Positions 37,688-45,411 of a DNA stretch of 64,000 nt are shown here, one piece after another. Position 1 is the first letter of the stretch, and every line of letters starts with the position of its first letter. Position numbers and translations under genes: made by a program. Location of the stretch: the NCBI RefSeq assembly GCF_900106845.1, contig NZ_LT629849.1, forward strand, positions 174,908 through 238,907. Reading direction: 5' to 3'. The notes below the pieces were generated by a model. The model had not been told where the DNA came from. It worked only from the letters and a program-made list of their open reading frames with translations, and did not search any database. The DNA comes from Romboutsia timonensis. GTDB taxonomy: Bacteria; Bacillota; Clostridia; Peptostreptococcales; Peptostreptococcaceae.

Positions 37688-37716
37688 TTGAAAAATGTCG
37701 TAAAATGTTATATGAT
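37688..37716 (+). promoter_or_regulatory. Sigma-A promoter of the surface-protein locus
   Basis: TTGAAA (37688-37693), 17-bp spacer, TATGAT (37711-37716). The spacer carries TGTCGTA, similar to the 0A-box-like motifs in the other promoter spacers of this region. The leader to the first ATG is about 75 nt. Confidence 0.6.
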
Positions 37717-37799
37717 GTAATAGGGATTTTATTCAAGGATGAATTTAATTTCTATTATATATGAAAATAAATATTTTAAAATCGTGGAGGATAAAAATT

Positions 37800-38429
37800 A
37801 TGGCAATGAAGAAGAAATTTTTAGGTTTAGCTTTAGCTGCTGCTGTAGCTTTACCAGCAACAGGTGTGTATGCTGATACAATAGGTGGAAATCAAAATGA
37901 TACATTTACTCACAATGTAACAGTTACAGGTACTGTATCGAACAAAAAAGGTATAGCACCAGAAGGTAAAATAGAAGTTGAATTACCAACATCAATGACA
38001 TTTAGAGTGGATCAAGATGGAACTTTCGAAGGAAGCGACTTCAGAGTTGAGAATAAAAGTAAAGTAGGAATAGATGTTTTTGTTGATGAATTCAGAACAA
38101 ATACTGGAAATATAACAGTAAAGAAGAAAACTGATTTAGAAGGACAAGAAACTAATTTTGATAGATCAAATGTTTATTTAGAGCTAAGTGGGAATGTTGG
38201 TGGACAAACAAAAACTGTTGACTTAGCAAAAGTTTCAGAACTACAAACTGAAAATGAAAGAAAAATACTTAATGTATCAGGTGCAAACACAGGTCTTATA
38301 CAATTAAAAGGTGGAGCAGGAACTAAAGAGGCTGATGGTTCAAGTGCGTTAAGTCCACAAGGTGTAGATAAAGATGGAGCATCAGGAAACTTTACTTTAA
38401 TATACAAAATAAAAAAAGAGAGCCATTAA
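37800..38429 (+). CDS. Secreted beta-rich surface protein (domain A type 1)
   Basis: A 209-residue secreted protein. The signal peptide (KKKFLGLALAAAVALPATG) is probably cut after VYA. The mature part is one beta-rich domain with IEVELPTSMTFRVDQDGTF, FRVENKSKVGIDVFVDEF and a C-terminal GVDKDGASGNFTLIYKI. I see no LPxTG tail, membrane anchor or known family. The same domain recurs in the genes at 39103 and 41784. ATG 37800 follows GTGGAGGAT; the in-frame ATG at 37761 lacks such a site. It is the first gene after the promoter and could be an abundant subunit. Confidence 0.75.
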   Translation: MAMKKKFLGLALAAAVALPATGVYADTIGGNQNDTFTHNVTVTGTVSNKKGIAPEGKIEVELPTSMTFRVDQDGTFEGSDFRVENKSKVGIDVFVDEFRTNTGNITVKKKTDLEGQETNFDRSNVYLELSGNVGGQTKTVDLAKVSELQTENERKILNVSGANTGLIQLKGGAGTKEADGSSALSPQGVDKDGASGNFTLIYKIKKESH

Positions 38430-38450
38430 TAAATATAATAATATAATCGT

Positions 38451-38480
38451 AAATCCATAATAATTAATTATTATGGATTT
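38451..38480. repeat. Perfect 30-bp palindrome between the first two surface genes
   Basis: AAATCCATAATAATT is followed immediately by its exact reverse complement, with no unpaired centre. It lies in the 99-bp gap between the first secreted protein and the next gene. No T-tract follows, so partial termination, mRNA processing or protein binding are all possible. Any of these would let the first gene be expressed above the rest. Confidence 0.8.
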
Positions 38481-38528
38481 ATAATTATATAGGAATTATT
38501 ACTGTGTAATTAATAAGGAGGATTAATT

Positions 38529-39029
38529 ATGAAAAAAAATAAAATTATAATTATAATTAGTGTACTATTACTGTTTGGATTATCTGTAGGTGGATTTTTA
38601 TACTTAAAAGCTAAATCAGAGTATAAATCTAGTGCTAGCAACTTATCAGGATATGTGCTTGGAACAGGTGTAGCTCCTGACTTAACACCAGAAGAAATAA
38701 AAGCATTAATGCAAAAAGAAGTTGATAAATCAAAAGTAGCATTTAGTATATATACTGAGCCTACATTTGTAGGAAAAAGAGGAACTATAATGTTTGCAAA
38801 TCCAAGATATAGTGCTCATAATATAGAATTAGAAGTTAGAGTAGATAATAAAGTGATTATAAGAACACAAAAAATATCACCAGATCAATATATTGAAGAT
38901 ATAGAACTTATGGGAAAAGCACTTAAAAAGGGAAAGCATAATGGTGTTGCTTCAGTAAAAGCATATGATCAAAAAACTGATGAATTAGTTGGGGAAGTAG
39001 CCGTAGATATGATAATAACATCTAAATAG
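38529..39029 (+). CDS. Membrane-anchored surface protein (domain B)
   Basis: A 166-residue protein with an N-terminal membrane helix (residues ~5-27, IIIIISVLLLFGLSVGGFLY) and an extracytoplasmic domain containing GTGVAPDLTPEEIKALMQKE, MFANPRYSAHNIELEVRVDN and DQYIEDIELMGKALKKGKHN. It is a clear paralogue of the gene at 41253 by aligned motifs (GxxPxxTxEEIK, ANPxY..H.I...V..D, Y.E...L.K.LK.G). The family was not recognised. It may be an anchor or assembly partner for the secreted domain-A proteins. Confidence 0.75.
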   Translation: MKKNKIIIIISVLLLFGLSVGGFLYLKAKSEYKSSASNLSGYVLGTGVAPDLTPEEIKALMQKEVDKSKVAFSIYTEPTFVGKRGTIMFANPRYSAHNIELEVRVDNKVIIRTQKISPDQYIEDIELMGKALKKGKHNGVASVKAYDQKTDELVGEVAVDMIITSK

Positions 39030-39102
39030 TACAATAGGATTTATTTAATGGTTACTCCTTATTAATTCGTATAGAAAATATATAGAAAGTTGTTAAGATA
39101 AT

Positions 39103-41214
39103 ATGAAAAAAATAAAATGTATTTTAAAAGATACTTTATCTTATATAGCAGCTAGAAGATTATTAAGATATTCTATTATTGTGATTATAATATTGAGTCT
39201 TATTGGGGGCATAGCTACTAATAAATATTTTAATAATAAAAACTATAACAAAGAAAAAATAGAAGAACAGTCATCAAATGTAAGCAATGGAAATAAAGAC
39301 TTAGCAAATGGAAATATTAATACTAATGCAGTAATTGACAAGGAAATTTCAAAACATACCTTAAAAGAAGGATTTTCAACATTAAATGATGATAAAAGCC
39401 CTAACTCAAATACTACTAATAATAACAATAAAAATGATACATCACAGAATACATCATCTAGTTCATCAGCTAGTATAGATAAGTCATCAATAAAAGGTAT
39501 AGACTTAGAAATATTAGAAGGTTATGAGTTCAATGCAAAAAGAGATTTGAAGTTGCAGGCTACTGATAAAGATGGAAGCGATATAAGTGATAGTATAATA
39601 CTTGAAAGAAATAATGTAAATACAATTGTTCCAGGAATTTATACTGTAAAAGCTAGTGTAAGACTAAGTAATGGAGAATACAAGGAAAAAGAATTTACTG
39701 TTACAGTAAAGGAAACTCGCTTAGATGTTTCTTTATTAACTTTTAAACCGATTAAAAGTAATGTAAAAAAAGGTGAAAAAATAGGATTTGATTTAAATCT
39801 GAACATATCTAAAAAACATATTACTCCAATAGCGGTAATGATAAATGGACAAGAATATACTTTATATAATGGAAATAACAATATAATTGATAAATTATTT
39901 AATAATAAAAACTATAAGGTATTTATAGATGAAAAAGATATTTCTGGAGTATATGAGTATAATTTAGAACATATAAAATTGTCGAATGGATCATGGATAA
40001 GTTTAGGTGAAAATATACAAACAATAGAAGTATTAAAAGATCAGGCATTTATTAATAACTTTAGTTATGAAGAATTATCTTTAGAAAAGAAAATAAATAT
40101 TAAATTTGAATTGAATGATTTAGAAAATACATCATCTAATTTAAGATTAGAATTTTATAATAAGAATGAGAAACTAAAGGATATAAAATTAGATAAAAAA
40201 AATAACTACTCAATGTACTTACCTATAGATAGGAATGGAGAATATCACTTAAAAATATTAGGTGATATAAGTTTAAATCAAAATTCTAATGATGGTAATA
40301 CTATATATAATAAAGAGATATATAGTACTAATATAAATATATCTAATATCAATCAAACATCAATAACAGGTGAAAATTTAGAACTTACACAAGGTGACAA
40401 CTTTGATTTAATAAAGGATTTAAATTTAAAAGCCATTGACTTTGATGGTGAAGATATAACAGATAAAATACAAATTGAAAGTAATAATGTTGATACAAAT
40501 ATAGTTGGAAGACAAATAGTAGTAGTATCAATAGTAAATAAAAAAGGCGAAAAGTATGCTAAGGAATTTTATGTAACTATTAATTTGAAAGATGAAGATG
40601 AAAATAATTTATCAAGAATGTTATTTAAAAATTTTAGTAAAAATAAAACAAAAAAGACATCTTTAGTATCTTTATCTAATGAATCTGATATAGCTGTATC
40701 ATCTTTATCTAGTGAGTCTATAGTAGGAAATGACACACAAGTGCTAAGTCATATTGTAGATATTAAAGGTTCAGTTAGTAAATATGATGGAAGTTTACCT
40801 GGTGGTAAAATTCAAGTAGAGGTACCAACTGCTATGTCATTTATAGTAGACCAAGATGGAAACTTTGATTCTGCCAATTATACTATAAATAATAGAAGTT
40901 CTGTTGGTATAAGTGTATCTGTATCAGAGTTTAGGGATAGTGATAAAGGTGGAGGAATAACAGTTAAACCTAAGACTGAAGATATATCAACTTTGGATAG
41001 ATCAAATTTACATTTAGAATTAGTTGGTAATGAAGGTAGAAGTATTGATTTAGGTGAAAAAATAATTAATCCACAAGAAATTCTAAGACTAGATCCAGCA
41101 AGTTCAAGTATAATTCAATTATCTGGAGAAGTTGGTAAAGGTAATGGGGAAAGTGTTGATAAGGATGGAGCAAGTGAAAAATTTACTTTAATATTTAGAA
41201 TAAATAAAATCTAG
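39103..41214 (+). CDS. Large membrane-anchored Ig-like surface protein with C-terminal domain A
   Basis: A 703-residue protein. It has an N-terminal membrane helix (~22-42), a Ser/Asn-rich linker (~45-125), and two bacterial Ig-like/DUF5011-type domains: IKGIDLEILEGYEFNAKRDL (~128-200) and ITGENLELTQGDNFDLIKDL (~422-500). A middle beta region lies between them. The C-terminal domain A has IQVEVPTAMSFIVDQDGNFD, INNRSSVGISVSVSEF and SVDKDGASEKFTLIFRI. There is no sorting signal. The ribosome site before ATG is weak. It could be an extended tether that presents domain A away from the membrane. Confidence 0.75.
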   Translation: MKKIKCILKDTLSYIAARRLLRYSIIVIIILSLIGGIATNKYFNNKNYNKEKIEEQSSNVSNGNKDLANGNINTNAVIDKEISKHTLKEGFSTLNDDKSPNSNTTNNNNKNDTSQNTSSSSSASIDKSSIKGIDLEILEGYEFNAKRDLKLQATDKDGSDISDSIILERNNVNTIVPGIYTVKASVRLSNGEYKEKEFTVTVKETRLDVSLLTFKPIKSNVKKGEKIGFDLNLNISKKHITPIAVMINGQEYTLYNGNNNIIDKLFNNKNYKVFIDEKDISGVYEYNLEHIKLSNGSWISLGENIQTIEVLKDQAFINNFSYEELSLEKKINIKFELNDLENTSSNLRLEFYNKNEKLKDIKLDKKNNYSMYLPIDRNGEYHLKILGDISLNQNSNDGNTIYNKEIYSTNINISNINQTSITGENLELTQGDNFDLIKDLNLKAIDFDGEDITDKIQIESNNVDTNIVGRQIVVVSIVNKKGEKYAKEFYVTINLKDEDENNLSRMLFKNFSKNKTKKTSLVSLSNESDIAVSSLSSESIVGNDTQVLSHIVDIKGSVSKYDGSLPGGKIQVEVPTAMSFIVDQDGNFDSANYTINNRSSVGISVSVSEFRDSDKGGGITVKPKTEDISTLDRSNLHLELVGNEGRSIDLGEKIINPQEILRLDPASSSIIQLSGEVGKGNGESVDKDGASEKFTLIFRINKI

Positions 41215-41252
41215 TTTAAATATAGAATATATTTAAAATGGGAAGTGATGTA

Positions 41253-41753
41253 ATGAATAAAAAATATAAAATATTAATAGCCTTATTATTTATATTAATA
41301 ATGCTATTAGGTATTATTGTTATTATTAATAATAACAATGATAATAAAGTAAATATTTCTGGTGGAATTTTACAAGAAGGTATAATACCTGGGTATACTG
41401 AAGAACAAATTAAAGAAATTTTACAAAGAAAAGCTGATGAATCAACATTTTCTTTTGAAATAAACTCTAGACCAATATTTAAAGATGGAAAATCTGAGGG
41501 AAACCTTAGAATTGCAAATCCACCATATAATAAGCACTTAATCAAAGTAGAAATAAAACTAGATGATAATAATAAAAAGGTATTTGAATCTGGTGAAATA
41601 TTACCGAATCATTATATAGAATATGCAAAATTAACTAAAAAATTAAAGGCAGGGGAATATAATGCAACTGCAACTATAAATGCATATGATATAGAAAGTG
41701 GAGAATACAAAGGAACTAGTGCTGCAAAACTAATAATAAAAATTGAAAGTTAA
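41253..41753 (+). CDS. Membrane-anchored surface protein, paralogue of domain B
   Basis: A 166-residue protein with an N-terminal membrane helix (residues ~6-26) and the domain-B pattern GIIPGYTEEQIKEILQRKAD, RIANPPYNKHLIKVEIKLDD and NHYIEYAKLTKKLKAGEYNA. It has the same length as the product of the 38529 gene. I start at ATG 41253 behind GGGAAGTGA rather than 41238. It overlaps neither neighbour but lies only 30 bp before the next domain-A gene, repeating the pairing of A and B seen at the start of the locus. Confidence 0.72.
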   Translation: MNKKYKILIALLFILIMLLGIIVIINNNNDNKVNISGGILQEGIIPGYTEEQIKEILQRKADESTFSFEINSRPIFKDGKSEGNLRIANPPYNKHLIKVEIKLDDNNKKVFESGEILPNHYIEYAKLTKKLKAGEYNATATINAYDIESGEYKGTSAAKLIIKIES

Positions 41754-41783
41754 CATAACTTGGAAAGAAATATTGAGGGTAAG

Positions 41784-42473
41784 ATGCCTATGAGGAAAAA
41801 AATTTTAATATTACTAATATTTGCTCTGAGTATAAATAAATATTCATTAGATATATTTGCAGATACATCAAAGGTTAAAACTTCTACTATTAAGAATGAT
41901 TCTACTATATTAGATGGTGAAATTGGAGAATGGGATCCAGAACTTGATGATAATCCTGATTTTGATGGTTTTGAAATAGAAGGTAATAAGCCTGAAGATG
42001 GCGATTATTATACTATATCAGTTACAGTACCAGTAAATATGGAATTTTATGTATTACCTAACACTCGATTGCCAGATGGTAGTTTTTATTCTCCGATGTA
42101 TACTATAAAAAATAATGGTAGTAAGAACATATCTGTAAGTATAGATTCATTTGAAAGAGATGGTGAAACGCTAGATAGTGATACAGTACCTCTTTATATT
42201 GAATCATTAACTGCAAATGATAATAAAACACAAATGGAATTAAAATTGTGTGGAGTAGAAGATTTAAGTACTACTCAAGTAAATAAAAAAGTTGACTTAT
42301 GGAGATTAGGAGAATTAACACAAGAAGAAAAAAAGTTATATTCACTAAGTGCTAATGAAACAAAAGGTATTAAATTTCATTCAGAACGATGGGAATTACC
42401 AGAGCGTGAATGTAATAAAAATAAGGCAATGTCTAATTTTACAGCTAGTTTTATATTTTCAATAAATCGTTAA
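41784..42473 (+). CDS. Secreted surface protein (domain A type 3)
   Basis: A 229-residue protein with a signal peptide (RKKILILLIFALSIN...FA|DT) and a diverged domain A: YTISVTVPVNMEFYVLPNTR, MYTIKNNGSKNISVSIDSF, and a C-terminal SNFTASFIFSINR matching FTLIYKI of the first protein. Start codon is uncertain: ATG 41784, ATG 41790 or TTG 41760. An Asp/Glu-rich stretch follows the signal peptide. It has no anchor. It is the last gene before a strong terminator. Confidence 0.7.
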   Translation: MPMRKKILILLIFALSINKYSLDIFADTSKVKTSTIKNDSTILDGEIGEWDPELDDNPDFDGFEIEGNKPEDGDYYTISVTVPVNMEFYVLPNTRLPDGSFYSPMYTIKNNGSKNISVSIDSFERDGETLDSDTVPLYIESLTANDNKTQMELKLCGVEDLSTTQVNKKVDLWRLGELTQEEKKLYSLSANETKGIKFHSERWELPERECNKNKAMSNFTASFIFSINR

Positions 42474-42489
42474 AATAAAGAATATAAAA

Positions 42490-42530
42490 TAATTGCCTAG
42501 GATTAAATCCCTAGGTAATTTTTTTATATT
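42490..42530 (+). terminator. Terminator of the surface-protein operon
   Basis: AATTGCCTAGG, an 8-nt loop, then CCTAGGTAATT with TTTTTTTAT. It ends the run of five surface genes. Confidence 0.9.
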
Positions 42531-42590
42531 TTAAATAAAATTTGTAAATAATATATGTAATATAAAATATTTAAGGAGAGATATTATAAA

Positions 42591-43052
42591 TTGAAACTAA
42601 AAGAAATATTAAAAAAATATTGGATAATACTGTTAATTATAGTGATTATAATAGCTGGATTATGCACATTTTTCATAATAAACAATAATAAAAAAGAAAA
42701 TAAAATAGAACCAAGTGTAAAAGAACTACCACTAAGAATAGATAAAATACCTCTAACATTTAACATAGTAAACAACGGTGCTGAACAAACATTAGAAGTA
42801 AATTACACTAACAATTCAAAAGAAACAATAACAAGACTAATGTTAGATATACAACTAAAAGACACACAAGAAACTATACAACTAAGTAGCAACGAAGCAA
42901 TACAACCTGGACAAACTTCAACACTTTACGCAGCTAAAGCACCAGCAAGTGGAAATGTAGATGATATTGAAATATTAAAATATAAAATATCATTATTAAG
43001 TGGAGTATACATGGAATATGATACAAAACTAAAACAATATAATTGGTCATAA
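42591..43052 (+). CDS. Small membrane-anchored extracytoplasmic protein
   Basis: A 153-residue protein starting at TTG behind AAGGAGAG. The membrane helix is at residues ~10-33 (YWIILLIIVIIIAGLCTFFI). The outside domain has LTFNIVNNGAEQTLEVNYTN, ITRLMLDIQLKD, IQPGQTSTLYAAKAP and a final IEILKYKISLLSG. The pattern resembles small Ig-like extracytoplasmic domains (FxLYD type), but I cannot assign it. It has its own terminator at both sides, so it is a separate unit inside the surface locus. Confidence 0.65.
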   Translation: MKLKEILKKYWIILLIIVIIIAGLCTFFIINNNKKENKIEPSVKELPLRIDKIPLTFNIVNNGAEQTLEVNYTNNSKETITRLMLDIQLKDTQETIQLSSNEAIQPGQTSTLYAAKAPASGNVDDIEILKYKISLLSGVYMEYDTKLKQYNWS

Positions 43053-43066
43053 ATTTATCTATAAAA

Positions 43067-43102
43067 ATACACTGTCAAAAATATCGACAGTGTATTTTTA
43101 TA
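43067..43102 (+). terminator. Terminator after the 42591 gene
   Basis: ATACACTGTC, 9-nt loop, GACAGTGTAT followed by TTTTATAG. Confidence 0.88.
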
Positions 43103-43138
43103 GTCATTATAACATATTAATATTCAAGCAAAACTAAG

Positions 43139-43393
43139 CGTTACCAAAGACAGATTTAGCGTTACCGAAGCGGAATTTATGGTAACGCTAATTTTAAAAA
43201 AGGTGTTACCATAAATTTTTGGTAACACCTTCGGTAACACCCTTTGGTAACGGGTTAAATGTGTAAATTTCAATATGTTAAGATAGGTGTTACCGAAGTA
43301 GTCAAAAACCTTAATAGATTATCTAAATAGAGAAAAATAAGAAAAATTACCCTCTATTTAGATAAAAGTTTATAGCTTTGGACTCTTGGTAAC
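43139..43393. repeat. Array of nine GTTACC/GGTAAC motifs with competing inverted repeats
   Basis: GTTACC occurs at 43140, 43161, 43205 and 43289; its complement GGTAAC at 43181, 43221, 43233, 43246 and 43388. Perfect pairings are 43157-43166 with 43181-43190 (10 bp), 43200-43210 with 43221-43231 (11 bp), 43229-43241 with 43286-43298 (13 bp) and 43139-43149 with 43242-43252 (11 bp). A separate 12-bp inverted repeat (43321-43332 with 43352-43363) lies inside. No gene is present between 43053 and 43571. This could be a structured RNA or a repeat element. Confidence 0.75.
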
Positions 43394-43571
43394 GGTAAAT
43401 AAATATATAGATTTTTTAAATACACAATATCAGCTTTATTTATTTAAATATACACATTATAATAAATAAAAACATATTTTACGTGGTTATGAATTTGTAG
43501 CAAAATGGTATTTATTAAAAATCATAAAAGAATATGTACTTATTTACTTTATTAATTAAGGAGATTGTGTT

Positions 43572-44249
43572 ATGAAAATCTTAAAGAATATAATCAATGT
43601 AGTTTTGATTTTAATTATAGATATATGTGTATATAATGTATATATAAAAAGTACAGAATACAAAAAAGCAGACAAATCTTATGAACAAATTAGAGTAGAA
43701 AAAGAAGAAGAGAATCTGTATGACAAATACGAAGACTACAGAGGTTGGATTAAGATAGATAATACAAATATAAATTATCCTATTGTTCAAGGAAAAGATA
43801 ACTCATTTTATTTAGACAAGGATATTAATAAAAACTATTTATCATCAGGATCTATTTTTATGAATTATTTAAATCATGGATTTAATGATGAAAATACAGT
43901 TTTATTTGGTCATCATATGAGAAATAAAACTATGTTTGCGCAATTAAAGAAGTATAAAGAAAAAGAATTTTTCTATGGAGATAATGATATAGTAATAGAA
44001 GTTGAAAATGATAAAGTTTTAAAATATAAAGTTTTCTCAGCATATGTTACAGATTCTAAAGATAATTATATTAAAACTAACTTTGATGATAAAGACCAAT
44101 ACAAAGAATTTTTAGAAGATATAAAAAATAAGTCACAGTATAAATCAGATATAGATGTAAATGAAAATGATAAAATTATAACTTTATCAACTTGTTCTTA
44201 TGAATTTAATGATGCAAGAATGGTTGTACATGGTAAACTTTTAAAATAA
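43572..44249 (+). CDS. srtB: Class B sortase
   Basis: A 225-residue sortase with an N-terminal membrane anchor (~5-25). Catalytic residues visible are H114 in LFGHHM, C208 in ITLSTCSYEF and R216 in DARMVVHGKL. The TLSTC form and the length agree with C. difficile SrtB. The neighbouring surface proteins have no sorting signal; the only LPxTG-type protein in the window is the NEAT protein at 56842. Attachment of wall proteins to peptidoglycan is the family role. Whether it acts on the nearby proteins is open. Confidence 0.95.
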   Translation: MKILKNIINVVLILIIDICVYNVYIKSTEYKKADKSYEQIRVEKEEENLYDKYEDYRGWIKIDNTNINYPIVQGKDNSFYLDKDINKNYLSSGSIFMNYLNHGFNDENTVLFGHHMRNKTMFAQLKKYKEKEFFYGDNDIVIEVENDKVLKYKVFSAYVTDSKDNYIKTNFDDKDQYKEFLEDIKNKSQYKSDIDVNENDKIITLSTCSYEFNDARMVVHGKLLK

Positions 44250-44366
44250 TTATAAATATTATTTAAGAATATATTTAATATTTCTGATATATATAAACTT
44301 GAAATATATTAAAATAGATTAAATTTAATTTTTAAATTAAAAATTACAAAAGTAATATTATATTTT

Positions 44367-44420
44367 AAAGTCTAATTCAAAATGTAGATATTAAAGTACA
44401 TTTTGAATTGGACTTTTATT
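44367..44420 (+). terminator. Terminator after srtB
   Basis: AGTCTAATTCAAAATGT pairs with ACATTTTGAATTGGACT across a 12-nt loop and runs into TTTTATT. The rest of the 306-bp gap to the next gene shows no further feature beyond an A/T-rich leader. Confidence 0.85.
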
Positions 44421-44555
44421 ATAATGTAAGATATATTAAGAAACTTCAATAGAAAATATTAACTAATATAAATTGATGGTTTGGATGGCACTGTAGATAT
44501 GTAGCTAAAGAAAGTGATTAATAAAATTTAATAGTAGCAGGAGGCATTAGCTAAT

Positions 44556-44978
44556 ATGATAAGAAAATTAGAAGATAAAGATATAGATAAAGTTATGAAT
44601 ATATGGTTAGAAAGCACTATAAAAGCCCATGATTTTATATCGAAAGAATATTGGGAATCTAACTATAACACTGTAAAAGAAGTTTACATACCTATAGCAG
44701 ATAGTTTTATTTATGAAGAAAAAGGTATTATTAAGGGGTTTATATCAGTAATAGATAAAGAATTTATAGGAGCTTTGTTTGTAGACAATAATTATCAAGG
44801 ACTTGGTATTGGAAGTAAATTAATTGGATATGTAGATAGTATATATGACGAACTAACATTAACTGTATATAAAGATAATAGTAGAGCTGTTAGTTTTTAT
44901 AAAAGTATTGGATTTAATATACTTGATGAACAAATTAATGACGATACAGGTAGTATAGAATACTATATGAAAAAATAA
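44556..44978 (+). CDS. GNAT-family N-acetyltransferase
   Basis: A 140-residue GNAT domain: MIRKLEDKDIDKVMNIWLES at the start, the acetyl-CoA-binding motif A as FVDNNYQGLGIGSKLIGYVD (Q-G-L-G-I-G), and motif B as LTVYKDNSRAVSFYKSIGF. Substrate is not readable from sequence. It is monocistronic with a GCAGGAGGC ribosome site and a following hairpin terminator. Confidence 0.9.
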   Translation: MIRKLEDKDIDKVMNIWLESTIKAHDFISKEYWESNYNTVKEVYIPIADSFIYEEKGIIKGFISVIDKEFIGALFVDNNYQGLGIGSKLIGYVDSIYDELTLTVYKDNSRAVSFYKSIGFNILDEQINDDTGSIEYYMKK

Positions 44979-45022
44979 ATTTTTTCAATATAATCATTAA
45001 AATTTAATATTTATAAATATAA

Positions 45023-45057
45023 AAGAAGAATAATTTATATATGATTATTCTTTTTTT
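45023..45057 (+). terminator. Terminator after the acetyltransferase, abutting a dispersed repeat
   Basis: AGAAGAATAAT, short loop, ATTATTCTTTTTTT. The T-tract is also the first part of the dispersed repeat that starts at 45050. Confidence 0.85.
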
Positions 45058-45270
45058 ACGTACAAGGAAATTATGATATGAAATTTTTTATGGATAACTT
45101 ATAAATATAAATAATATCAATAACTCCAGAAACGTAAAAAAAGACATTTTGAAATGATTCGCCCACGCAGTGGTTCAAGCAACGGATGTGACCGAAGCTG
45201 TAGCGAGTGTCATATCATTGGCGACATGAAGTGTTTCGCCGACACATCGCTCAAGCATAGCGAATTTTTT
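45050..45270. repeat. Dispersed intergenic repeat, copy 1
   Basis: About 180 bp match copy 2 at 63072 with roughly a dozen differences by eye. The first part is A/T-rich and bounded by CTTTTTTTACGT and ACGTAAAAAAAG (12-bp inverted repeat, 45050-45061 and 45132-45143). The second part is GC-richer (CGCCCACGCAGTGG, GATGTGACCGAAGC, TAGCGAGTGTCATATC) and ends AGCGAATTTTTT. Copy 1 has ~25 extra bases near its end compared with copy 2. No frame is conserved, so it is probably an RNA-forming or MITE-like element. Confidence 0.85.
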
Positions 45271-45411
45271 ATTTTAAATTTATCTAACTATATTACATTT
45301 TAACAGTTTTATTATATATTGGTAGAATTATTCTGTTTAAACTACCAAAATAAAGTATATTAATTATAATAGAAATGATTATATAAAACAACTATACAAG
45401 GGAAGGCATAT

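Noticed and set aside
37800-42473. WxL, TasA or type IV pilin assignment for the surface proteins
   Set aside because: No WxL motifs, no SipW-type peptidase, no prepilin cleavage site and no pilus ATPase were seen; similarity is only in general logic.
43139-43393. CRISPR array
   Set aside because: The repeated unit is only six bases, in both orientations, with irregular spacing; there are no constant repeats or uniform spacers and no cas genes.
45160-45260. GC-rich part of the dispersed repeat as a tRNA or rRNA fragment
   Set aside because: There is no cloverleaf, T-loop (GTTCRA) or rRNA signature; its copy at 63160-63260 shows it is a repeat.
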